From assembly GCF_018100985.1 (NCBI RefSeq), contig NZ_JAGJEI010000008.1:97078-161077 (forward strand): 64,000 bases of DNA, written 5' to 3'. Positions 1 to 7,189 of the stretch are shown one piece after another (position 1 is the first letter of the stretch; every line of letters starts with the position of its first letter). Origin of the DNA: Pseudoalteromonas sp. MMG007. GTDB taxonomy: Bacteria > Pseudomonadota > Gammaproteobacteria > Enterobacterales > Alteromonadaceae. Below the pieces are notes generated by a model. That model worked only from the letters and a program-made list of their open reading frames with translations. It searched no databases and was not told the origin of the DNA. Made by a program: the position numbers and the translations under genes.

Positions 1-607
1 AAACAATATCAAAGTCTAATTTATCAGCATTATTGTTAGGCTCGCCAATCATTAAAACACAATCTAAGCCGCAGCCAACTAGTCCTATTGAAAACAAAAC
101 CCCGCTTTCATTACACTCAATATCTAATGAAAGCTTATTAAGAGTTGGAGAATACGCTTTATTCGCTTTTAATTTAGCATCCGTTACTAGCGTATAACCA
201 TTTTTAGTAAACGCGTTACCCGTTATCCATGCCCCACCTTTTATAAAACGCTCCATTAAATAACGCTCTATCGGGCGAATATCCTCTTCATACAGTAAAA
301 CACCATATTGTTTTAATATTTTAGCTGCTGAGTAAAAATGCTTAAGTGAACTAAAATAACACGCAGAAACGCTTTGCTGCTGAAAGTTTTTTAGAGGTAA
401 GTTTTTTATAGTAAAATAAAGTGATTCAGCCGTTAAAATTTCACTCACTCTTTCAGCATCTGTGCTTTTAACAAAAAAAAGTGCCCTCTCGTTTGTTGAT
501 ACTGTTTTAATTGGCCCATTATCGCTGCAAAACCACGCCTCGTAACAAATACCGTTTTCAGTATCGTAAGCGTGAGAAGAGACTATAAAACCGGCTGTTA
601 GATACAC
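1..607 (-). CDS. polB: DNA polymerase II, N-terminal part (runs off the window)
   Basis: Family B polymerase with 3'-5' proofreading, used in replication restart and translesion repair. About 202 codons are present and the rest lies beyond base 1. Read on the minus strand, the protein starts VYLTAGFIVSSHAYDT and carries ERYLMERFI and then LDIECN, the start of the exonuclease I motif, in the order seen in E. coli PolB. The start is a GTG at 607-605 with an AAGG about 10 bases upstream; no in-frame ATG is available. It is divergent from dinG across 192 bp. Both genes are LexA targets in E. coli, and the only LexA-like box I see in the gap is much closer to dinG. The identification rests on recalled similarity to the E. 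coli protein and is strong. Confidence 0.88.
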   Translation of the reverse strand, partial: MYLTAGFIVSSHAYDTENGICYEAWFCSDNGPIKTVSTNERALFFVKSTDAERVSEILTAESLYFTIKNLPLKNFQQQSVSACYFSSLKHFYSAAKILKQYGVLLYEEDIRPIERYLMERFIKGGAWITGNAFTKNGYTLVTDAKLKANKAYSPTLNKLSLDIECNESGVLFSIGLVGCGLDCVLMIGEPNNNADKLDFDIV

Positions 608-764
608 TATTAATAAACCTTATACATACATATGTAAGTTTTTACTTAATTCAAAATTCTATAAGCCATACAATCAATTTAAATAAACATTAATAAACTT
701 TATTTACTAATTTAATCTCATCGTTGCTTGTAGTTACACTCTTATGACTCTAAAATCCATAGCA

Positions 765-780
765 CTGTAATTATATACAT
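765..780. promoter_or_regulatory. LexA-like SOS box before dinG
   Basis: The sequence CTGTAATTATATACAT fits CTGT-N8-ACAG with only the last base off. It ends 19 bases before the dinG start codon. E. coli dinG is LexA controlled, so family and site agree. It could also influence the divergent polB, but it lies about 158 bp from that start. Confidence 0.65.
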
Positions 781-799
781 AGTTTAGGCAAATCATCCC

Positions 800-2875
800 A
801 TGCTTTCTGACTCACTAAAAAAAACAATTAGGCAAGTACACCAGCATGTGGCTAATAACCTAACTGATTATCGCCCGCGTAGTAGCCAAAACTACCTCGT
901 CGCCGAAATAGCAAAAACGCTTGCCGGCGAATACCACAAAAAACAGCGTATATGCGTAATTGAGGCAGGCACGGGTACTGGTAAATCACTTGCTTATTGT
1001 TTAGGTGCTTTACCGCTTGCCCTTGCACAAAAAAAGAAGCTGGTAATTTCTACGGCTACCGTGGCATTGCAAGAGCAATTAATTGCTAAAGAGCTGCCTT
1101 TTTTTAAAAAGCATTCTGGGCTCGACTTTAAGTTTGACCTGGTAAAAGGTAGGCAGCGCTACATTTGCGCCCATAAACTACATAACGCAGTTAATGGTGA
1201 TAGCCAAACGCAAATGGAGTTTATGCTAACACTTACCTCACCATTAAGTGATATGGAAACCAAGTGCCTCAAAGATTTATACGATGCATACGTTAATAAA
1301 AAATGGCAAGGCGACAGGGACAGCTGGGCCGACACCATCCCTGACAGAGTGTGGAATTTAATCGCGTGCGATAAACATGCCTGTCAGCGCCAAATGAAAT
1401 CGCACCAAACTTGTCCTTTTCAGCTGGCTCGTAATCAGCTTATGCAAATGGATGTACTGGTAATTAATCATTCGTTACTACTTGCTGATTTAGATTTAGG
1501 TGGCGGTAAAATATTACCCGAGCCCGACAATACTATTTATGTAATAGATGAAGCGCATCACCTAGCGCATATTACCCGTGACTTTTCATCGGCGGCAGCC
1601 ACTATTAAAGGCACCATAGACTGGCTAGATAAACTCACCAAATTTAGTGGCAAAATGTCTAAGGTACTCGTTGGTCAAAAAGCCATTGGTCAAAATTTCA
1701 AACTGTGCGACAGCATTAATGACGCCAATAAAGATTTAAAAGTAGTACGTGATATTCTCGATAACGCCGACTTTGAATACTCTAAAGACGACACATATCG
1801 TTTTGAACATGGCGAAATTCCTAAATCGTTGCATAGCAAAGCTAAAGATATAAGCGATGCCACACTAGATGCACTACGCTGCTTAAACAAAATGCACGAC
1901 ACCCTCACCCAAGATGTAAGCGATGGTGATATAAAACCCTATGTTGCCGACCCTGTCTTAGCCGAAAGCGGGCAATACATAAACCGCTTAGAGCAGTTAA
2001 ATAAACTTTGGTACAGCTATGCAAATAAAGGAGAAGGCGCACCACATGCTAGGTGGATAAAGCGCCTAGAGTATAAAAGCCATCACGATCATTTATTAAG
2101 CGACTGCCCAATTGAAGTAGGTTACTACCTAAAAGATAAATTGTGGAATGAATGCGCAGGTGCAGTTTTATGCTCTGCTACTTTAAGTGCCCTTGGTTCA
2201 TTTGATCATTTTGCTTACGAAAGTGGTTTAGCCAAAGAGGAAGGTGTTAAGTTTATTAAGGTCCCCTCTCCTTTTGATTACCCTAAACAAGCAACACTTA
2301 GAATTCCGGTTAGTAAAATAGAACCAACCGATAAAGCCTTTAGCGACCATTTAGCGCAAACTCTGCCAGAGTATTTAAGTACTAAAAAAGCTAACCTAGT
2401 GTTGTTTGCATCGTACTGGCAAATGGATCATGTGGCTAAGTTTCTTAGAACAAAAGGTTTTAACTTATTAGTACAAGGCGAAATGTCGCGAGAGGCATTG
2501 CTTAAAAAGCACACTCAAAATATTGATGACGGTAAAGGCAGTATTTTATTTGGTACGCAAAGTCTTTCAGAAGGGCTTGATTTACCTGGCAAATATTTAG
2601 AAAATTTAATTATTACAAAAATTCCGTTTGCTGTGCCAACATCACCCATAGAAGAGGCTCAAGCAGAATTTGTACAAAGTAAAGGCGGTAACCCGTTTTT
2701 GTCTATTACAGTGCCCGATGCCGCAAAGAAATTGGTACAAAGCTGTGGTAGACTGCTGCGAAAAGAGAGCGATGAAGGCTGTATAACCATTCTCGATAGG
2801 CGCTTAATTACCAAGCGCTACGGTAAAGCCATGCTCGACACCTTACCACCTTTTAAAAGACAAATAGATTATTAA
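800..2875 (+). CDS. dinG: ATP-dependent DNA helicase DinG
   Basis: Superfamily 2 helicase of the XPD/Rad3 type with an iron-sulfur cluster. It unwinds 5'-3' and resolves R-loops, D-loops and G-quadruplexes in damage repair. It has Walker A EAGTGTGKS at residues 55-63, the DEAH box at 250-253, and four cysteines (C123, C190, C195, C205) placed like the Fe-S ligands. Motif VI, QSCGRLLRKE, lies near the C-terminus. At 691 aa it is close to the E. coli length of 716. The stop overlaps the start of the next gene (TAATG), so it heads a run of co-oriented genes. A LexA-like box lies just upstream. Confidence 0.95.
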   Translation: MLSDSLKKTIRQVHQHVANNLTDYRPRSSQNYLVAEIAKTLAGEYHKKQRICVIEAGTGTGKSLAYCLGALPLALAQKKKLVISTATVALQEQLIAKELPFFKKHSGLDFKFDLVKGRQRYICAHKLHNAVNGDSQTQMEFMLTLTSPLSDMETKCLKDLYDAYVNKKWQGDRDSWADTIPDRVWNLIACDKHACQRQMKSHQTCPFQLARNQLMQMDVLVINHSLLLADLDLGGGKILPEPDNTIYVIDEAHHLAHITRDFSSAAATIKGTIDWLDKLTKFSGKMSKVLVGQKAIGQNFKLCDSINDANKDLKVVRDILDNADFEYSKDDTYRFEHGEIPKSLHSKAKDISDATLDALRCLNKMHDTLTQDVSDGDIKPYVADPVLAESGQYINRLEQLNKLWYSYANKGEGAPHARWIKRLEYKSHHDHLLSDCPIEVGYYLKDKLWNECAGAVLCSATLSALGSFDHFAYESGLAKEEGVKFIKVPSPFDYPKQATLRIPVSKIEPTDKAFSDHLAQTLPEYLSTKKANLVLFASYWQMDHVAKFLRTKGFNLLVQGEMSREALLKKHTQNIDDGKGSILFGTQSLSEGLDLPGKYLENLIITKIPFAVPTSPIEEAQAEFVQSKGGNPFLSITVPDAAKKLVQSCGRLLRKESDEGCITILDRRLITKRYGKAMLDTLPPFKRQIDY

Positions 2876-3651
2876 TGTTTGAACTTGCTTTAGATCCAAC
2901 TACACTGGCAGTTTTGTGCGCAGCGGCACTGGCCGCAGGCTTTATTGATGCAATAGCCGGTGGAGGCGGATTACTTACAGTACCTGCACTATTAACTACG
3001 GGTTTACCACCACACTTAACACTTGGTACCAATAAACTTGCTGCGAGCTTTGGCTCATTAACGGCCAGCTATACATATTATAAAAAGAACCTATTTAGTC
3101 CTAAGTTTTGGGCAAGCTCCATACTAGCCACCGCTATAGGTGCACTAATCGGCACGTTGGTCGTGGATCACTTAAGTATAGATTTTTTAAACAAGCTTTT
3201 ACCTATCATTATTATAATGGTGGCATGCTACAGCTTATTTGGCAGCTTAAGTACCACGCAAGGCGACGAACTACCTTCAAAAAACCCCGCTTTAAAAGTT
3301 AAGCAGTGGCTGCAAGGGTTAGCTTTAGGTTTTTTTGATGGCGTAGCAGGCCCAGGAACTGGGACCTTTTGGACTGCATCAAACAGCCTGTTTTATAAAA
3401 TGAGTTTGCTACTTAACTGTGGCTTAGCTCGCTCAATGAACTTTGTATCTAACTTTATATCGCTCATAACCTTTGTAGCGCTTGGCCACGTAAACTTTTT
3501 ACTGGGCTTAATTATGGGGTTATTTATAATGTTCGGCGCTTGGATTGGTGCACACTCAGCCATCCGTTTTGGCGGAAAATTTATACGCCCGGTATTTAAT
3601 ACTATGGTTATACTTTTAGCATTAAAACTTATTTACGAGGCTTACCTATAA
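2875..3651 (+). CDS. TSUP family (TauE/SafE, YfcA-like) membrane permease
   Basis: An integral inner-membrane protein of 258 aa with about eight hydrophobic segments. The N-terminal signature GFIDAIAGGGGLLTVPALL followed by TNKLAA is typical of YfcA-type TSUP proteins. A second half-repeat with GFFDGVAGPGTG begins near residue 153, giving the usual two-fold pseudo-repeat. TSUP members export or import sulfur-containing or organic anions; the substrate cannot be told here. Its start overlaps the dinG stop by one base and priC begins two bases after its stop, so it is probably co-transcribed with both. Confidence 0.85.
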   Translation: MFELALDPTTLAVLCAAALAAGFIDAIAGGGGLLTVPALLTTGLPPHLTLGTNKLAASFGSLTASYTYYKKNLFSPKFWASSILATAIGALIGTLVVDHLSIDFLNKLLPIIIIMVACYSLFGSLSTTQGDELPSKNPALKVKQWLQGLALGFFDGVAGPGTGTFWTASNSLFYKMSLLLNCGLARSMNFVSNFISLITFVALGHVNFLLGLIMGLFIMFGAWIGAHSAIRFGGKFIRPVFNTMVILLALKLIYEAYL

Positions 3652-3652
3652 A

Positions 3653-4261
3653 ATGCTAGCAAACGCGTTAGATAAATTACGCCAACAAGTTGCCACGCTT
3701 AAACAACAAGCCGAGCAATTTGATAAAGCTAAATTGTTTTCTAAAAACCGTTATATGCAAGCTCAGCCAAGCTTGTTTGATCGCGGCGTTTTTAGTACTA
3801 AAAGTATGAACCTTGCCGACTACGTAACAGAAATAGAAGATGAAATAGCAAGCCTACCACCCAGCGAACATCGCCACGCATATACTTACGCTCTTGAGCG
3901 AATAGGTAATCAAGTGCAAGCCGTGTTTAGTGTTATTAAATCAACGCCTATTTGGACAAAAGAAAACAAAAGCCACTTTAAGCCACGTCCAAAAAATAAA
4001 GTTTATAAACAAGCGGTGCAAAAAATCATGCAATCGTCACACGAGCTATACGACGAACTTAAACAAAACCATGAGTTTGAACGCCGCCTAGTATTAATGA
4101 TTGAAGAGCGTAAGCTGCAAATGGAAAAAGCCACACCAGCGCAAGCACAAAAGCTTAATATGGAAATTTTAACAACACATGCTCGATTAGGCAGATGCCG
4201 TAAAGCAATTTCGGCCACCGAAGATAAAATTCAACAAGTCGAAAAACAACAGCTACGCTAA
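3653..4261 (+). CDS. priC: Primosomal replication protein PriC
   Basis: PriC loads the replicative helicase at stalled forks through the PriC-dependent restart pathway. The 202-aa protein is basic, helical and probably coiled. It carries the family landmarks FDRGVFSTK near residue 42, a central FERRLVLMIEERK segment, and a C-terminal ARLGRCRKAIS...IE stretch. It is slightly longer than E. coli PriC (175 aa). It sits in the dinG run and its stop overlaps the next start (TAATG). A ybaM homologue follows two genes later, and ybaM is also the neighbour of priC in E. coli, which supports the call. Confidence 0.85.
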   Translation: MLANALDKLRQQVATLKQQAEQFDKAKLFSKNRYMQAQPSLFDRGVFSTKSMNLADYVTEIEDEIASLPPSEHRHAYTYALERIGNQVQAVFSVIKSTPIWTKENKSHFKPRPKNKVYKQAVQKIMQSSHELYDELKQNHEFERRLVLMIEERKLQMEKATPAQAQKLNMEILTTHARLGRCRKAISATEDKIQQVEKQQLR

Positions 4262-5169
4262 TGCAGCTTTTTTACCACCCGCTTTATTCTGCTTTAACGC
4301 TTCCTGAGCGCCATCGCTTTCCAATTCAAAAATACCAACTGCTCAAAGCAGAAATTGAAGACCTAGGCTTAACGGCTAATCACTTTACTTCGCCTATAAA
4401 AGCAACGCTTGCTCAGCTTTTGCTTAGCCATAATCAAGCTTATATTAATGACTTTTTAAACGGGTCACTTAGCAACAAAGCCATTAAAAAAATGGGTTTT
4501 CCTTATTCAAATCAATTGGTAGAGCGCACTTTATTATCGGTTGGTGCAAGTATCCAAGGTAGCGAACACGCGCTAAAGCATGGTTTTAGCGCTAATTTAA
4601 GTGGTGGCTATCATCATGCATACAGTGATTATGGCAGCGGTTTTTGTATTTTTAACGACCTTGCTATTGCAGCAGCGCATTTAATAAATACAAATCAAGC
4701 CGATACGGTTTTAATTTTTGATTGCGATGTACATCAAGGCGACGGCACCGCACAAATAACGCGAAATAAAAATAATATAATCACTTGCTCTATACATTGT
4801 GAACAAAACTTTCCGCGCATAAAGCAGCAATCCGATTACGACTTTGCAATCCCGGCCAACACAACTGATGCCGACTACTTATCCACCCTTAAACAAGCAC
4901 TCGAATTCTGCGACCGCATTCACAACCCCGACATTATTTTATATAACGCAGGGGCAGATATTTACCAAAAAGACGAACTTGGCTTATTTAATGTCTCCCT
5001 TGAGGGAGTTTACAATCGAGACTATTACATACTCAATTATTGTAAAATGAATGACATTTCGCTCATGTGCGCACTTGGCGGAGGCTATCAGCGTAATGTA
5101 AATTCGCTAGTTAATGTTCATAAACAACTATTTAAAGCTGCAGTCGATTTATACCCAGCCTTAGTATAA
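4261..5169 (+). CDS. Histone deacetylase superfamily (AcuC/AphA-type) hydrolase
   Basis: A zinc-dependent amidohydrolase of the arginase/deacetylase fold, 302 aa. The catalytic histidine pair is at residues 118-119 (GGYHHAYSD). The zinc ligands are D156 and H158 in DCDVHQGDG, and D233 in NAGADIY. All active-site elements are intact, so it is probably active, perhaps on acetyl-lysine, acetylpolyamine or another acylated amine. The substrate is not inferable. It overlaps priC by one base. A deacetylase embedded in a replication-restart gene run is not explained by known function. Confidence 0.87.
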   Translation: MQLFYHPLYSALTLPERHRFPIQKYQLLKAEIEDLGLTANHFTSPIKATLAQLLLSHNQAYINDFLNGSLSNKAIKKMGFPYSNQLVERTLLSVGASIQGSEHALKHGFSANLSGGYHHAYSDYGSGFCIFNDLAIAAAHLINTNQADTVLIFDCDVHQGDGTAQITRNKNNIITCSIHCEQNFPRIKQQSDYDFAIPANTTDADYLSTLKQALEFCDRIHNPDIILYNAGADIYQKDELGLFNVSLEGVYNRDYYILNYCKMNDISLMCALGGGYQRNVNSLVNVHKQLFKAAVDLYPALV

Positions 5170-5204
5170 ACTCATAAAATGCGATGGTTGTTTAGGGAAG
5201 TAAG

Positions 5205-5486
5205 ATGCGATTACATGAAGACATACATAACTTTTACGAAAAAATAGTAGTTGAAGAAATCCTCAAACGTAAACTAGATAAAGTTTACACAGAAGATGTT
5301 ATGGCCGACTTTTGTTGTACGGTGCTCAATCAACTTCCCCCTCGCTATATTCGCTACGATGTAGATATGGCCTTTTATTTGCCACAAAGTGAGCGAATTC
5401 ATATGGAAGAGCGCGTTCAAACAGCTATTGATGTCGCTATTAGTCAAATATCTAAAAAGAAAGATCTAAATGAACAATCCACTTGA
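5205..5486 (+). CDS. Late competence protein ComFB-like protein
   Basis: A 93-aa protein with the ComFB-type core: an N-terminal acidic helix ([12 protein letters not shown]), then [20 protein letters not shown]. The LNxLPPRY motif is the best-conserved part of the family. Only an adjacent cysteine pair is present rather than the spaced cysteines of the Bacillus zinc-binding form. The molecular role of ComFB is poorly defined; some homologues bind cyclic nucleotides. A clear AGGGAAG ribosome site precedes the ATG. The 3' end overlaps the next small gene by 17 bases, suggesting coupled translation. Confidence 0.75.
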   Translation: MRLHEDIHNFYEKIVVEEILKRKLDKVYTEDVMADFCCTVLNQLPPRYIRYDVDMAFYLPQSERIHMEERVQTAIDVAISQISKKKDLNEQST

Positions 5487-5622
5487 TCAAGCCCCTACAC
5501 ATGTAAAACTTGCTGTAGATTTAATTATGCTTTTGGAACAACATGATGTTGCCCCAGAAGAGGTTTTAAAAGCACTCGATATTGTAAAAAGCGACTTTGA
5601 AAAAAAGCTAGAAAAGCCATAA
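5470..5622 (+). CDS. ybaM: YbaM-like small protein (DUF2496)
   Basis: A 50-residue protein starting at the ATG at 5470 inside the end of the ComFB-like gene. It reads [18 protein letters not shown] and then [21 protein letters not shown]. This matches E. coli YbaM (VKLAVDLI...LLE...VLRALDIVKRDYEKK), also about 50 aa and next to priC. The function is unknown. It is probably the last gene of the dinG run. Confidence 0.85.
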   Translation: MNNPLDQAPTHVKLAVDLIMLLEQHDVAPEEVLKALDIVKSDFEKKLEKP

Positions 5623-5624
5623 CG

Positions 5625-6148
5625 CTATTCTATTGTTTTTATGTCGTGCTGGGTAACGCTACCTTCGTGCTTAGTGAAATCAATTTTAACTTCGCAAAAT
5701 GTACGCCTAGGCGAAGTTGAACGACGACAGATCATATTTTGCGCTTTAACGCCAAATTGCGTTATATACAACGCCACAGTTTCTTCTATTTGTTGTTTTT
5801 ACTGCGTAGCCGCTGCACTGTAAAATGCATCGTATTGCGCACACCAATTTTCACCCCCCGCTTTTTTGCAACGCCTAGCCAGCCCATCCCAAGTTTAGTA
5901 GATTGCTCCAAGTATTGGCCTTTTAAAAACATAAACGCCAGCGTATATTGAGCACTTTTATACCCAAGTGCTGCAGGCTCTTTTAAATCATCAAAAGCTT
6001 GTTCATACAGCCCCTTTTTATACGCTTTAATCCCATTGTATTCTTTTTTCTTCATTGTATTGTCGCTGTATAGGTTAACTGGGGTCGACCCACACCCACT
6101 TAATAAACTCACAGCCAAAACTGCAGCAACTGATAAATACCTAACCAT
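5625..6148 (-). pseudogene. Broken Sel1-repeat-type lipoprotein gene
   Basis: The open part (6148 to about 5850) encodes a lipoprotein. It has a signal peptide ending LLSGC (lipobox Cys19), then KAYKKGLYEQAFDDL and AALGYKSAQYTLAFMFLKGQ, a Sel1/TPR-like repeat. After GWLGVAKK the frame reads unlike the family. One base over, the strand continues ENWCAQYDAFYSAAT, then a TAA, then KQQIEETVALYITQFGVKAQNMICRR and on to a TAG at 5627-5625. This is what such proteins usually carry at the C-terminus. The shift lies at a run of six A, GC and six G. A one-base deletion plus a nonsense codon therefore explain the damage. The shortened 120-aa product could still be made, but the C-terminal half is lost. 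Confidence 0.7.
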
Positions 6149-6250
6149 AACGAGTCCTTTATTATTTTTATATGCAAGTACAGAATCTGGCTTACACTCT
6201 TTGCAAAGCCTGTTATTCTGTAATCTAATTTGTATAATTAAAATACTATC

Positions 6251-7135
6251 ATGAGCTTAGCAAGTTTACTTAGGCTATTTTTTCTGGCTGCAATTTGGGG
6301 CGCCTCATTTTTATTTATGCGAATGGCCGCGAATAGCTTAGGGCCCGCGGTGTTAATAGAGTTTAGAGTGGGCTTTGCGGCACTCACACTATTTATAGTG
6401 GCGCTGTACTTAAAACGCCGCTTGGCGTTTACTGAGCACACAAAGCACTTTTTTATAATTGGCGCACTTAACTCCGCCCTACCTTTTTTGCTTTTTGCTT
6501 ATGCCGCGCAAACTATTAGCGCATCTACGTTATCTATTTTAAATTCAACAACCCCTATTTGGGGCGCAGTTGTAGGTATTATTTGGAGTAAAACCAAGCC
6601 TACTAAGAGTATGGTTTTAGGCTTGCTGTTGGGTTTAATAGGCGTGGCAATTTTAGTTGGGCAAAATCATTTTGTATTAAATGGCCAATCAATAATAGCC
6701 ATAGTCGCAGCATTAAGCGCTTCGCTTTGTTATGCCATTGCATCCCATTACACAAAAAATGCGCCAAAGCTTGCACCGTTCGATAACGCACACGGCTCAA
6801 TGTGGGCAGCGAGTTTTATGGTACTGCCCCTTATTTTATTTATGCCAATGCGTGAAGTGCCAACCACCAACGTTATGCTCGGCGTTTTAGCCCTTGGTGT
6901 AGTGTGTACAGCGCTTGCTTATATTTTATTTTTTAAACTTATTGACGATATAGGCCCAACCTCTGCTTTAACGGTTACGTTTTTAGTTCCGCTATTTGGC
7001 ATATTTTGGGGGCATTTGATTTTAGATGAGCAAATAGGGCCAAATACGTTTTTAGGCGCATTATTTGTTATTGTGGGCACTATGCTGGTTACTGGGTTTT
7101 TACCACGAAAAAAACACTTAGCTAAAACAAGCTAA
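6251..7135 (+). CDS. EamA/DMT family transporter
   Basis: A 294-aa inner-membrane protein with about ten hydrophobic segments in two EamA halves. The first half opens with FFLAAIWGASFLFMR and the second starts near ALSASLCYAIASHY, the usual drug/metabolite transporter layout. Family members export amino acids, metabolites or drugs; the substrate is unknown. It stands alone, with no clear Shine-Dalgarno before the ATG. Its last codons lie inside a hairpin that also serves the convergent nuclease gene. Confidence 0.85.
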   Translation: MSLASLLRLFFLAAIWGASFLFMRMAANSLGPAVLIEFRVGFAALTLFIVALYLKRRLAFTEHTKHFFIIGALNSALPFLLFAYAAQTISASTLSILNSTTPIWGAVVGIIWSKTKPTKSMVLGLLLGLIGVAILVGQNHFVLNGQSIIAIVAALSASLCYAIASHYTKNAPKLAPFDNAHGSMWAASFMVLPLILFMPMREVPTTNVMLGVLALGVVCTALAYILFFKLIDDIGPTSALTVTFLVPLFGIFWGHLILDEQIGPNTFLGALFVIVGTMLVTGFLPRKKHLAKTS

Positions 7136-7138
7136 GTG
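7106..7138 (-). terminator. Intrinsic terminator for the FAN1-like nuclease gene
   Basis: Inverted repeat CACTTAGCT (7115-7123) and AGCTAAGTG (7130-7138) with a 6-base loop. On the minus strand it is followed by seven T. It overlaps the end of the convergent transporter gene, so the two transcripts share it. Confidence 0.75.
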
Positions 7139-7189
7139 CTTAAAAGTACATACTACTTTTTACGTTAAGACTACTGTTTATTCATTGTT

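Noticed and set aside
626..637. TACATATGTA palindrome near the polB start as a second SOS box
   Set aside because: It lacks the CTG and CAG ends needed for LexA.
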